Part shown: in pieces, positions 51,366 through 59,948 of the stretch
Layout of the letters: each line of letters opens with the position of its first letter
Numbering within the stretch: position 1 is the first letter of the stretch
Assembly (NCBI GenBank): GCA_903900155.1
Contig: CAIUMD010000091.1
Location: forward strand, 62,001-126,000
Source: an uncultured Caulobacterales bacterium
GTDB taxonomy: Bacteria > Pseudomonadota > Alphaproteobacteria > Caulobacterales > Caulobacteraceae
Direction of reading: 5' to 3'
Length of the DNA: 64,000 nucleotides
Program-made: the position numbers and the translations under genes
Notes under the pieces: generated by a model
The model's database searches: none
The model's input: the letters and a program-made list of their open reading frames with translations, nothing else
Told to the model about the DNA's origin: nothing

Positions 51366-51930
51366 CGCCCATTTGCCTCGGTCGCATGGCCGCTGCGGTG
51401 AGTTCGTACGCGAGACGCAATCGGTGATTCACGGTCGTGTAGGGAATGCCCAACGTGTCCGCGATCTCCTGGTACGCCATCCCCTCGATATTCTTCAGAA
51501 CGAAAACCTCGCGCAACTCAGGCGGGAGGTCCATCACGATTTTCTTCAGGGTAAGTGTTTCGTCCTGCGCGGCTGGTGTTCCCATGCGCGTGAAGAAGCT
51601 GTCGTCGACCGTCTGCGAAAGGCCGCTTACCCGGTCACGCTTCTTCAGATCGAGCACCAGATTGCGCGCGACCTGGAGGAGCAGGGCCTTGGTGTTGCGC
51701 AGCTGTCCGGCCGCTGCGTAGGGCGCCACCCGCAGGAAGGTCTCGGCCACGATGTCCTCAGCCATGTCGCTCCCCCACTGCTTCCTGACCGCCGTTCGAA
51801 GCCAACGGTTGTAGCGGCGAAAGAGGTTGTCGCCTGACGCGGCGATGGCCGCTGCTGTCGGTGCTGGGGGAACGGAGCCGTCCACGGAGAAACTTCCAAC
51901 CTGGGATTGCTCACAGAATCCTACGATCAA
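51358..51930 (-). CDS. ECF sigma factor, FecI type
   Basis: This 190-residue sigma factor has region 2 (about 36-105, with GSDMAEDIVAETFLRV) and region 4 (about 130-185, LPPELREVFVLKNIEGMAYQEIADTLGIPYTTVNHRLRLAYEL). It follows the FecI pattern and is followed by FecR and the receptor on the same strand, the order of cell-surface signalling systems. It should switch on the receptor and isopeptidase genes, perhaps also itself. A target promoter cannot be defined by eye. It lies divergent from the XRE gene at 52039. Confidence 0.92.
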   Translation of the reverse strand: MIVGFCEQSQVGSFSVDGSVPPAPTAAAIAASGDNLFRRYNRWLRTAVRKQWGSDMAEDIVAETFLRVAPYAAAGQLRNTKALLLQVARNLVLDLKKRDRVSGLSQTVDDSFFTRMGTPAAQDETLTLKKIVMDLPPELREVFVLKNIEGMAYQEIADTLGIPYTTVNHRLRLAYELTAAAMRPRQMGDD

Positions 51931-52038
51931 CTGAACATGAAAAGACTATAAATGAAGAAACTGAGCGTTTGCCGGTCTGTGTGACTTCGCATTGGTCCGT
52001 GATCCTGTTCGCGTCGTTGAAGTGGGCGCGCAGGGCGT

Positions 52039-52374
52039 ATGGCCGTCTTGGAAGTACAAGTTGGTCGGCTCATTCGTCATCACCGACGGCAGGCAGGGCT
52101 TACCCAGCCTCAGCTCGCTGAAATCGTTGAAATGCAGGTCGGCTCCTTGAGCCGCATTGAGCGCGGCAAAGCGGCTCCGAGTTTTTCCACACTGTCGAAG
52201 TTGGCGGAGGCGCTTGGCGTGGAGGTCCGGGACTTCTTTGGTGTCGGAGACTTCGCAGCCGGCGAGGGACGCGAAGACCCGCTCTCAGAAATCGTCCTAC
52301 TTGTCGCGAAGGCACCGGTGAAGGTTCAGCTCCGGGTTCTAAAAACTGTCAGAGCCCTGATCACTGAAGAATAG
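52039..52374 (+). CDS. XRE-family regulator at the edge of the conjugation module
   Basis: This 111-residue protein has a classical HTH (about 6-66; VGRLIRHHRRQAGLTQPQLAEIVEMQVGSLSRIERGKAAPSFSTLSKLAEAL) and a short helical tail. It reads away from the FecI gene. Small regulators of this type stand next to DUF2285 and excisionase-like genes in many alphaproteobacterial integrative elements and plasmids and control transfer. It is followed by about 160 bases of intergenic sequence. Confidence 0.87.
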   Translation: MAVLEVQVGRLIRHHRRQAGLTQPQLAEIVEMQVGSLSRIERGKAAPSFSTLSKLAEALGVEVRDFFGVGDFAAGEGREDPLSEIVLLVAKAPVKVQLRVLKTVRALITEE

Positions 52375-52534
52375 CGATCTGCTGATAAACGCGCGCCAAC
52401 TCGCCGAGGAGTAGGCAGCGAGTCTGCGTCACCTACGCGGCCACAATCAGTGCTCGTGCGCAAGTGTGGCAACTTAACCTTGAATTGTACTGTGGCGCTT
52501 CGCAGTAGCGTCAGGTCTCTGGCGCCATGCAAGC

Positions 52535-53272
52535 ATGGCCGCGCCGCTCGATCCTTCGAGACCGGATCGCGCCGCGGGCGGCTGGCGCGCGCGGCTGCGG
52601 CTTAGTGTGCCGGACCTGGCCTGGGAATTCCTCAGGCGCAATGTCGAGTACCGCGCCGAGTTCGCCAGGGTTTCGCGCCGTCCCGCACGGATTGATCCAT
52701 GCTGGGGGCTGCGGTTCGGCGCCGACCCTGACGTCCCTGCGCCGCAAGCCGAGATCTACTGGCGGCCTGAGGCCGCTCCAGGACTGGTCGTGCCGTTCGA
52801 GCAGGACGCTCAGATGTCGGCGGCCGAACCGCGCTCATGGCGTCTTCCGGGCGCAGGGCGGCGGGCCGAGGACGGTCTTCATGTGCGGATGCCGGAGGGG
52901 CTGCAGCTGCAGTATCGACGCGGCGTCAGACCAAGCGAACCGCTGCTCGTCGTGCTGGCGTTCGACCAGGATTTTGGCCTTCGAGTACGCGCTGTCGATC
53001 GGTTGAACCGCGCGGTGGCGGGACTGGCGCCGCCGCCCTCTCACGTCACCGCCGCGCAGCGCGAACGACTGGCCAAGAGTCTCCTGGCTCTGGACGGCGA
53101 CCTTGCGGGCGACAGCTATCGCGCCATCGCCGGCGCCATCTTCGGCGAAGCCTCGATCGCCCGGGAGCCGTGGCGCACCTCGTCGCTGCGGGCAGCCACC
53201 ATTCGCCTGGTTCAGGCCGGGCGGCAGTTGATGGATGGCGGGTATCTGAAGCTCCTGCGGGGCGGCCTCTGA
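52535..53272 (+). CDS. DUF2285 family protein
   Basis: This 245-residue protein is of the DUF2285 type, frequent next to tra/trb genes in Alphaproteobacteria. The N-terminal part carries the LAWEFLRRNVEYRAEF segment, with nearby conserved Pro and Trp (CWGLRFGADP). The C-terminal domain (about 160-245) ends with ITAAQRERLAKSLLALDGDLAGDSYRAIAGAIFGEA and a helix-turn-helix-like end with an Arg-rich motif. These are thought to be DNA-binding regulators of transfer genes. It starts at ATG 52535. Confidence 0.85.
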   Translation: MAAPLDPSRPDRAAGGWRARLRLSVPDLAWEFLRRNVEYRAEFARVSRRPARIDPCWGLRFGADPDVPAPQAEIYWRPEAAPGLVVPFEQDAQMSAAEPRSWRLPGAGRRAEDGLHVRMPEGLQLQYRRGVRPSEPLLVVLAFDQDFGLRVRAVDRLNRAVAGLAPPPSHVTAAQRERLAKSLLALDGDLAGDSYRAIAGAIFGEASIAREPWRTSSLRAATIRLVQAGRQLMDGGYLKLLRGGL

Positions 53273-53382
53273 GGGGGTGACGAAAACGGCGCCCCCCGTC
53301 TGCGTCATCCACCCCAGGCGAGGGGCCGCGCCAGCCTATCCGAACGACACCGGCCTTCTCCGGGCGTCGCCGAGGATACGCC

Positions 53383-53685
53383 ATGAGCAGCGACGCCCCG
53401 TCTGCACCCCAACGTCATCTTAAAACGATCGAGGCCGCACGGTTTCTGGGCCTGTCCGATCGAACCTTGGAGAAGCACCGGTCCTACGGCACCGGGCCTG
53501 TCTACCGGAAGATCGGCGGACGGGTCGTCTATGCGCTGGACGATCTGATCGCCTGGTCCGAGCTCGCGGCCCGTCGATCGACGACCGATCCGGACGCTCA
53601 GATCGTGCCCGCGGCCAAGCGCCAGGCAGAGTCCGGGAAGCGTTTCGTCGCCCCGTCGGCGTCGACCGCGCGGCGCGGATCATGA
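53383..53685 (+). CDS. excisionase-like helix-turn-helix protein
   Basis: This 100-residue protein has a winged-helix/excisionase-type domain at about 10-60 (LKTIEAARFLGLSDRTLEKHRSYGTGPVYRKIGGRVVYALDDLIAWSE), followed by a basic low-complexity tail. It is of the type that binds DNA at an integrase site or acts as a small regulator. It overlaps the DUF2840 gene by four bases. The tail of Ala/Arg/Ser is unusual but common in such proteins on plasmids. Confidence 0.87.
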   Translation: MSSDAPSAPQRHLKTIEAARFLGLSDRTLEKHRSYGTGPVYRKIGGRVVYALDDLIAWSELAARRSTTDPDAQIVPAAKRQAESGKRFVAPSASTARRGS

Positions 53686-54140
53686 ACGCCCAGGTCGAAC
53701 TCCTTTGGCTCGACGGCCAGATTGAGCGCTGGATCCGGTTCGGCCGGAGCGCTGAGGAGCGGTTCATCGACCGCCGCCGACGCGTCGTCGCCTTCGCGCC
53801 CGGCGCCATCTTCGGGTTCGTCCGGTGGCGCGCGGGCGACTACGGAACCGTCGAGTCCAGGATCGCCGTGCTGCGCGCGGTTCGTCCTGGCGAGCCGTTC
53901 ACGACCTATCCCTTCGTCGCGCCGGGCGCCGAGGTCCTGCTGAACCTCAGCGGCTGGTCGCGGGTCCAGATGGTGCTGGACGCGATCGATGCGATCGAGC
54001 GGATCGGGCTCTCGGCCGCCGCCGTGGCGCCGGATCACTGGCGGCACATCGGCGCCAGGGTCGGGGTCGGGCTGCCGCCCCGGTCCTACGATCGCGCCCG
54101 CCACCGCGCGTGGCTGCTGCGCCGGAACCTGGGTCGATGA
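53682..54140 (+). CDS. DUF2840 family protein
   Basis: This 152-residue protein has the DUF2840 pattern: VELLWLDGQIERWIRFGRSAEE, a central FGFVRWRAGDYGTVESRIAVLRA and a C-terminal helix. Genes of this family sit between an excisionase-like gene and a TraF peptidase gene in a conserved order in alphaproteobacterial conjugative elements. Its role is not known. The start overlaps the upstream stop, and the stop overlaps the TraF start (ATGA). Confidence 0.88.
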   Translation: MNAQVELLWLDGQIERWIRFGRSAEERFIDRRRRVVAFAPGAIFGFVRWRAGDYGTVESRIAVLRAVRPGEPFTTYPFVAPGAEVLLNLSGWSRVQMVLDAIDAIERIGLSAAAVAPDHWRHIGARVGVGLPPRSYDRARHRAWLLRRNLGR

Positions 54141-54643
54141 AGGGCTGGTCGTTCATCGTCGCAGCGATGGTGACCAGCTGCGCGCTCGTCGTGGCGCCGG
54201 TTGTCGCGGCGTTCGAGAAGCGCTTGATCCTGAACACGACGGCCAGCGCGCCGCTGGGGTTCTACTGGCTGGACGGAAGGGCGCCGAGGGCCGGGGATCT
54301 GGCTCTGGTTCGGCCGCCGATGGACCTGGCGCGGTGGATGGCGTCACGGCGCTACCTGCCGCTCAACGTGCCGCTGATCAAACGGATCGCGGCGGTGAAA
54401 GGGCAATCGGTCTGCATCCAGGCCGGCGTGGTCCATATCGACGGGGTCGCCGTCGCGCGTGTCCTGGATCGTGATCGGCTGGGGCGCACGTTGACCGCAT
54501 CGACGCTCTGCCGCCACCTGGGACCCGGCGAGATCTTCCTGCTGAACGCCGACCCGAGAAGTCTCGACGGGCGCTACTTCGGCCCTCTGCCGCGCCAGAC
54601 CGTCGTCGGCCGCTTGACGCCGCTTTGGACCTGGGAGCGCTGA
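54137..54643 (+). CDS. traF: TraF-like S26 peptidase of the conjugation pilus
   Basis: This 168-residue protein starts at ATG 54137 (overlap with DUF2840). It has an N-terminal membrane helix (about 5-25) followed by an S26 signal peptidase fold: NTTASAPLGFYWL (with the serine loop), then LIKRIAAVKGQSVCI (with the lysine of the Ser-Lys pair) and FLLNADPRSLDGRYFGPL at the end. It processes pilin (TrbC) by cleavage and cyclisation in related systems. The frame is open 312 bases upstream, but that stretch is the DUF2840 shadow. Confidence 0.88.
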   Translation: MKGWSFIVAAMVTSCALVVAPVVAAFEKRLILNTTASAPLGFYWLDGRAPRAGDLALVRPPMDLARWMASRRYLPLNVPLIKRIAAVKGQSVCIQAGVVHIDGVAVARVLDRDRLGRTLTASTLCRHLGPGEIFLLNADPRSLDGRYFGPLPRQTVVGRLTPLWTWER

Positions 54644-54644
54644 C

Positions 54645-55454
54645 ATGGTGCGCGTGCTCCTTCTTTCCTTGTTCGACCCGCCGACCAGATCTTTCCTCGT
54701 CCCGACCAAGGCCGCGGCAGCGGTCGCGCGCAGACGCGGTCAAGGACGGCCGGTAGGCCGGCGCGCCTGGCGCGCTTTCCTTGACGGTGGCGAGCACGGC
54801 CGCACGCTTGCGGATTTCGGGACATCTGTTCGGGCTGCACGGCCAGGGGGCTCGATCCTGGCCGCCTGCGTGCTCGCGGTGGTCGTCTCGACAACAGCGG
54901 CGACGCCGTCCCAAGGGCGCGTGCTGGCGCAGGACATCGACGCTCCCGCCAACAGCATCGTCGACGAGGCCGCGGGTCGGTTCGGGCTCCCGGCGAGCTG
55001 GATTCTGGCGGTGATCCGGGCCGAAAGCCGAGGAAATGCGCGCGCCGTCTCGACCAAGGGCGCGATGGGGTTGATGCAGCTGATGCCCGACACTTGGCGC
55101 GCCCTGACCGCGCAACATGGTCTCGGTGACGATCCTTTCGATCGCCGCGCCAATGTGCTGGCCGGCTCGGCGTACCTGCGCCAGCTCTTCGACCAATTCG
55201 GCCGCGATGGCTTCCTGGCGGCGTACAACGCTGGCCCAGGGCGCTATGCCGATGCGCTCGCCGGTCGTCGTCGTCTGCCAGCGGAGACGGTGAACTATGT
55301 CACCGAAGTCGAGCGGACGATCGCGGCCGCGCCGCGCTCCGCGGGAGGCGCGGCTGTCAAGGATTGGCGCGTGGCGGGTTTGTTCGCGAAGCCCGGTCCC
55401 AGCGCGGAAGACGCGCGCGGCGATGGCCTCTTTGTCCAGGGCGCGCCGCGGTGA
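54645..55454 (+). CDS. VirB1-like lytic transglycosylase
   Basis: This 269-residue exported protein has a basic N-terminal region, a membrane or signal segment around 65-90, and a C-terminal SLT domain (about 105-215). The domain has ILAVIRAESRGNARAVSTKGAMGLMQLMPDTW (catalytic Glu in the first segment) and AYNAGPGRY. It opens a gap in the peptidoglycan for the transfer machine. It starts one base after traF. An unusually long N-terminus precedes the domain, possibly with a later start (for example near the signal segment). Confidence 0.85.
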   Translation: MVRVLLLSLFDPPTRSFLVPTKAAAAVARRRGQGRPVGRRAWRAFLDGGEHGRTLADFGTSVRAARPGGSILAACVLAVVVSTTAATPSQGRVLAQDIDAPANSIVDEAAGRFGLPASWILAVIRAESRGNARAVSTKGAMGLMQLMPDTWRALTAQHGLGDDPFDRRANVLAGSAYLRQLFDQFGRDGFLAAYNAGPGRYADALAGRRRLPAETVNYVTEVERTIAAAPRSAGGAAVKDWRVAGLFAKPGPSAEDARGDGLFVQGAPR

Positions 55455-55543
55455 TCGGGCGATCCTTGAGCCGGGAGAAGGGGGGGAAGGGAGGTCGCTG
55501 GGGGAGGGTTTGCGACCTCGGCGAAGATGGCGAGATAAAAGGG

Positions 55544-55660
55544 CCGGGACCAGATTGGTCCAAGGCCTTGATGGTGTTGAAGAATTTCCGGGACCGCGTT
55601 CACCGCCAAGGTCCCGGCTTTTCCACCTTCCTGAATGTTTTCAGGAGTTTGTCCGGGACC
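55544..55660 (+). other. candidate oriT or relaxase operator with repeated CCGGGACC
   Basis: Between the transglycosylase and relaxase genes the octamer CCGGGACC occurs at 55544, 55588 and 55653, and its inverse GGTCCCGG at 55610. The second and the inverse copy form an 8-base stem with a 14-base loop. The first copy lies over a GGACCA/TGGTCC hairpin (55547-55561). Another stem CCTGAA/TTCAGG lies at 55630-55645. Position just before the relaxase and the repeat structure suggest oriT, or an autoregulation site. Confidence 0.5.
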
Positions 55661-55679
55661 AGCCGGTTCGATGGCCCCA

Positions 55680-57389
55680 ATGTCTGACGATCAGGACTTC
55701 TTCCTGCGGCTGGGCCGGATCGGCGATCGCGGCGCGGCGAATATGGGGCGCGCCCGCAGCTTCGTCCGGGAGGTTCTCGCCGCCAGCCGCAAGAGCGGGC
55801 AGGGCGCGCTGGACCTGAAGGGCAGGGGGCGCATCCGACGGTCTGGACGCGGTCGTGACGCCAGCGGTCGGTCGTCGGTGAGCAATCGCCGGGTGATCAT
55901 CAAGGCCCGGATCGTCCGGCATGGCGGTGCTCGGTATCGCGCGGCGCCGCTGGCTAAGCACATGGGCTATCTGCGCCGGGAGGGGGTCACCCGGGACGGC
56001 GCACCCGCCGAGATGTTCGACCGTGACGGAGCGGCCGACCACGACGCCTTCGCCGAGCGGTGCGAGGGGGACCGGCATCACTTCCGCTTCATCGTTTCGC
56101 CCGAGGACGCCGCGGCGCTGGACGACCTGCGCGCCACTACCCGCGAGCTGATGGCCCAGGCCGAGAAGGATCTGGGGACACGCCTGGACTGGGTCGCGGT
56201 CGACCATTGGAACACCGAGCACCCCCACGTCCATGTGCTCATCCGAGGCGTCGCGGCCGATGGCAAGGACCTGGTGATCGATCGCGACTACATCGCCCAG
56301 GGCCTGCGTCACCGCGCCGAGGCGCTCGTGTCCCTGGAACTGGGGCCGCGGACGCCGGCGGAGGTGGCCGCCAGCCTGGACCGCGAGGTCGAGGCCGAAC
56401 GCTGGACAAGCCTGGACCGGAAGCTGCGGGACCGGCTGGGGCCCGACGGCCTGGCCGATCTGCGGCCGGACGGCCCGACCGACCAAGGTCAGCTGCGCCT
56501 GATCGGTCGGGCGCGGTTCCTCGAGAAGCTCGGTCTCGCCGAGGGAACTGACGGGCGCTGGCGGCTGGATGAGGACCTGGAGGCGCGCCTGCGCGCCCTG
56601 GGCGAACGTGGCGACATCATCAAGACCCTGCACAAGGCCTGGGGGCGGGATCGCGATCCCGCGGACCTTCGGATTCGAGGCGAGGATCTCGATGCCCCGC
56701 TGATTGGGCGGTTGTCCGACCGGGGCTTGCACGACGAGCTGAGCGGGCAGGCCTATGTGGTGGTCGACGGCGTCGACGGACGGCTGCACCATTTCCGGTT
56801 TCGCGACCTGGAGGCGACGGGGGATACGCCGATCGGCGGCCTGGTCGAGATCCGGCTACCGGCTGTCGAGGGCGCCAAGCCCGTGCTCGACCTGGTCCAT
56901 CGCGCGGACCTGTCGATCGGGCAGCAGATCACCGCCTCCGGGGCCACCTGGCTCGACCGTCAGCTGGTCGTCAGGGACCCGTCGCTCTTGGCCGGGCACG
57001 GCTTTGGGCAGGAGGTCCGCGCGGCCCTGGAAGACCGCCGCGCGCACCTGCAGCGTCTGGGCCTGGCCGACCGGGCCGGCCGTCCTAGGCCCGGCCTGCT
57101 CGCCCTGCTGCGCGCGGAGGAACTCGAGCGCGTCGGCGGCAACCTCAAGGCGGAAGCGGCCGGGGCCTACAGCGAGGCCAAGGCGGGCGACCTCGTCCAG
57201 GGCGTCTACCGGCAGCGCGTGGATCTCGCCTCGGGCCGGTTCGCCATGATCGACGACGGCCTTGGGTTCCAGCTCGTGCCCTGGACCAGGACCTTGGACG
57301 ACCGCCTCGGGCAGGCGGTGACAGGAACGATGACCCCGGGAGGAGGGGTCGATTGGGCGCTCGGACGAAAGCGGGGGAGAGGGCTTTGA
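55680..57389 (+). CDS. VirD2-like relaxase (DUF3363 type)
   Basis: This 569-residue protein opens MSDDQDFFLRLGRIGDRG, the usual start of this family in Alphaproteobacteria, and has a basic N-terminal domain. The nicking-type metal site is HWNTEHPHVHVLIRG (His176, His181, His183, His185). After it the domain continues with RDYIAQGLRHRAEALVSLELGPRT. The C-terminal half is the DUF3363 region. It would cut one DNA strand at oriT and lead it into the recipient. ATG 55680 is preferred; ATG 55671 and 55635 are in frame. It lies 16 bases from the coupling protein gene. Confidence 0.92.
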   Translation: MSDDQDFFLRLGRIGDRGAANMGRARSFVREVLAASRKSGQGALDLKGRGRIRRSGRGRDASGRSSVSNRRVIIKARIVRHGGARYRAAPLAKHMGYLRREGVTRDGAPAEMFDRDGAADHDAFAERCEGDRHHFRFIVSPEDAAALDDLRATTRELMAQAEKDLGTRLDWVAVDHWNTEHPHVHVLIRGVAADGKDLVIDRDYIAQGLRHRAEALVSLELGPRTPAEVAASLDREVEAERWTSLDRKLRDRLGPDGLADLRPDGPTDQGQLRLIGRARFLEKLGLAEGTDGRWRLDEDLEARLRALGERGDIIKTLHKAWGRDRDPADLRIRGEDLDAPLIGRLSDRGLHDELSGQAYVVVDGVDGRLHHFRFRDLEATGDTPIGGLVEIRLPAVEGAKPVLDLVHRADLSIGQQITASGATWLDRQLVVRDPSLLAGHGFGQEVRAALEDRRAHLQRLGLADRAGRPRPGLLALLRAEELERVGGNLKAEAAGAYSEAKAGDLVQGVYRQRVDLASGRFAMIDDGLGFQLVPWTRTLDDRLGQAVTGTMTPGGGVDWALGRKRGRGL

Positions 57390-57404
57390 CAGCGAGTCCC
57401 CTCC

Positions 57405-59357
57405 ATGAGTGGAACGAAGATCCTCTGGGGCCAGATCCTGGTCGTCGGCCTCTTGGCCTTGGCCGGCGTCTGGCTGGCGACTGAATGGACGGCCTGGCGG
57501 CTGGGGTTTCAGCCGCAACTTGGACCGGCATGGTTCTACCTCGGCCGATGGCCGATCTATCCGCCGCCGGCCTTCTTCTTCTGGTGGTTCGTCTACGAGG
57601 CCTATGCGCCCGGCGTGTTCGCGCGCGGCGCGTTCATGGCGGCCGGCGGCACGGTCGCCGCCATCTTCGTCGCCATCGGCATGTCGATCTGGCGCGCGCG
57701 CGAAGCCAAGAAGGTCACCACCTACGGCTCGGCGCGGTGGGCCACCGAGGGCGACGCCAAGGTCGCCGGACTGCTTGGCCCGGACGGAGTCGTCCTGGGC
57801 CGGCTGGGCGAACACTATCTTCGCCACGATGGCCCCGAGCATGTCCTGTGCTTTGCGCCAACGCGATCCGGCAAGGGCGTCGGCCTTGTGGTGCCCAGCC
57901 TTTTGACCTGGGCCGGGTCGGCGGTGATCCACGACATCAAGGGCGAGAATTGGCAGCTGACCGCAGGCTTCAGGGCCAAGATCGGTCCGGTCCTGCTGTT
58001 CGATCCGACCAATCCGCAGTCCAGCGCCTACAATCCGCTGCTGGAGGTGCGCAAAGGGGCGACCGAAGTCCGGGATGTGCAGAACATCGCCGACATCCTG
58101 GTCGATCCAGATGGCGCGCTAGAGCGTCGGTCGCACTGGGACAAGACCAGCCACAGCCTGCTGGTCGGGGCGATCCTTCACGTCCTCTATGCCGAGCCCG
58201 ACAAGACGCTGACGGGCGTGGCCAACTTCCTGGCCGATCCCCGCCGGACGATCGAGGCGACGCTGCGGGCCATGATGGCCACGCCCCATCTCGGCGACCG
58301 CGTCCACCCGGTCGTCGCCAGCGCCGCGCGCGAACTTCTAAACAAGAGCGAGAACGAGCGGTCGGGGGTGTTGTCGACCGCGATGAGCTTCCTGGGCCTC
58401 TACCGGGATCCGATCGTGTCGGCCGTGACCGCCCGCTGCGACTGGCGGATCGACGACCTGGTGACGCCGGGACGTCCTGTCTCGCTCTATCTGGTGGTTC
58501 CCCCGTCGGACATCAGCCGCACGCGGCCGCTGATCCGGCTGATCCTCAATCAGATCGGCCGACGGCTCACCGAGGGCTTGGAAACCGCGCGCCATCGGCC
58601 CCAGCTGTTGATGATGCTGGACGAGTTTCCGGCGCTCGGTCGGCTCGACTTCTTCGAGCAGTCGATGGCCTTCATGGCCGGCTATCGCATCAAGGCCTTC
58701 TTGATCGCCCAAAGCCTCAATCAGATCGCCAAGGCCTACGGCGAGAACAATTCCATCCTCGACAACTGCCACGTCCGGGTCGCGTTCTCGACGAACGACG
58801 AACGGACCGCCCGGCGGATCAGCGACAGTCTCGGCACCGCGACCGAGATGCGGGCGATGAAGAACTACGCCGGGCACCGGCTATCGCCCTGGCTCGGCCA
58901 TCTGATGGTCAGCCGCCAGGAGACGGCCAGGCCTTTGCTGACTCCGGGCGAGGTGATGCAACTCCCCGCCGACGAGGCGATCGTCCAGGTGTCGGGCGTC
59001 GCGCCGATCCGGGCCAAGAAGGCGCGCTACTATGTCGACCGCGAACTGGCCGCCCGCATTGCGCCGCCGCCGGACAAGCCCGCGATCCTTCTGCCCGCGG
59101 AGGTCTCCGAATGGGTGTCGACGATCGTGGCCAAGAGCGCGCCCGAAAAGGGTCATGGCGACGTCGACGACGAGGGCGGCCTGAAGATCGAGCCTGAACT
59201 CGACCCGCCGGAGACGATCATCCCCGTCGAGCCGGCCGAGGTCGAGCTGGACCTGGATCTCGAAAGTGATGATGGCGTTCAGGCCGAACAGTCCCGCCGG
59301 TTCCGGGCGGCGGCGCGCATCGCGGCCCTGGATCCTGACGACGGAATCCCGCTGTGA
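57405..59357 (+). CDS. traG: TraG/VirD4-type coupling protein
   Basis: This 650-residue inner-membrane ATPase has two or three N-terminal membrane helices (about 10-30, 45-65, 75-100) and a cytoplasmic ATPase domain. Walker A is APTRSGKGVG (about 152) and Walker B is LLMMLDEFPAL (about 403). It links the relaxase-DNA complex to the trb channel. The start ATG 57405 follows the relaxase stop. The C-terminal 60 residues are acidic (AEVELDLDLESDDGV), as common for this family. It overlaps the CopG gene by four bases. Confidence 0.93.
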   Translation: MSGTKILWGQILVVGLLALAGVWLATEWTAWRLGFQPQLGPAWFYLGRWPIYPPPAFFFWWFVYEAYAPGVFARGAFMAAGGTVAAIFVAIGMSIWRAREAKKVTTYGSARWATEGDAKVAGLLGPDGVVLGRLGEHYLRHDGPEHVLCFAPTRSGKGVGLVVPSLLTWAGSAVIHDIKGENWQLTAGFRAKIGPVLLFDPTNPQSSAYNPLLEVRKGATEVRDVQNIADILVDPDGALERRSHWDKTSHSLLVGAILHVLYAEPDKTLTGVANFLADPRRTIEATLRAMMATPHLGDRVHPVVASAARELLNKSENERSGVLSTAMSFLGLYRDPIVSAVTARCDWRIDDLVTPGRPVSLYLVVPPSDISRTRPLIRLILNQIGRRLTEGLETARHRPQLLMMLDEFPALGRLDFFEQSMAFMAGYRIKAFLIAQSLNQIAKAYGENNSILDNCHVRVAFSTNDERTARRISDSLGTATEMRAMKNYAGHRLSPWLGHLMVSRQETARPLLTPGEVMQLPADEAIVQVSGVAPIRAKKARYYVDRELAARIAPPPDKPAILLPAEVSEWVSTIVAKSAPEKGHGDVDDEGGLKIEPELDPPETIIPVEPAEVELDLDLESDDGVQAEQSRRFRAAARIAALDPDDGIPL

Positions 59358-59767
59358 AGGTCCAGACGAAGGTGTTCATGGCCAGGGATCTTTCCCTGGC
59401 CCTGGACGCGGCTTCACGGCGCATGCGCAGGTCCAAGTCCGAGATCGTGCAGGCCGCCGTGGCGGCCTACCTGTCGCCGGACGGTGAGGAGATGGCCGAA
59501 GCGGCGATCACGCGCCGCCTCGACCGGATCACACGGGAAATGGAGCGGCTGGCGCGGGACGTCACCATTTCCAACGAAGCCATCGCTCTGTTCGTGAAGG
59601 CCTGGTTGACCGCGACGCCAACCCTGTCCGGAGGAGATCAGAAGGCGCAGAACGCCAAGGGGCACGAGCGATATGTCGGGTTCCTGGAGGCCCTGTCGCG
59701 GCGCCTGGCGTCCGGGCGCCTGTTGCGCGGCGAGATTCTGGAAGAGGCCGACGGCGACGAGCAATAG
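59354..59767 (+). CDS. CopG-family ribbon-helix-helix protein
   Basis: This 137-residue protein starts at GTG 59354, overlapping traG. The N-terminal ribbon-helix-helix (about 1-45: KVQTKVFMARDLSLALDAASRRMRRSKSEIVQAAVAAYL) should bind DNA as a dimer. A helical C-terminal part follows. It is a standard member of this tra gene order, after traG and before trbB, and may repress the transfer operon. Here trbB is displaced by about 2.1 kb of inserted opposite-strand genes. Confidence 0.87.
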   Translation: MKVQTKVFMARDLSLALDAASRRMRRSKSEIVQAAVAAYLSPDGEEMAEAAITRRLDRITREMERLARDVTISNEAIALFVKAWLTATPTLSGGDQKAQNAKGHERYVGFLEALSRRLASGRLLRGEILEEADGDEQ

Positions 59768-59784
59768 CCCTGAACAGGCCATCC

Positions 59785-59868
59785 TCACTTCCGGCGCCGC
59801 ACCGCCCAGACCAGGGCGGCCGTGGCGGTGACGAGCGAGGCCAGGGCGGTGATGTGTTCTGGGGTCAT
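59785..59868 (-). CDS. 27-residue single-pass membrane peptide
   Basis: ATG 59868 reads MTPEHITALASLVTATAALVW and ends AVRRRK, a short acidic head, one hydrophobic helix and a basic tail. It has a very good ribosome site: AAGGA eight bases before the start. The basic tail suggests it faces the cytoplasm. Such peptides act as small toxins, subunits or regulators. The gene sits between copG and the opposite-strand cassette. It is too short to appear in ordinary gene calls. Confidence 0.5.
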   Translation of the reverse strand: MTPEHITALASLVTATAALVWAVRRRK

Positions 59869-59948
59869 GTGGGGCTTCCTTCAAGTGGCTCTGCCCTGCT
59901 TGAAGGATTTCTTGAACCTGCACAGGCCATGACCGAGTCCGTGTCCCC

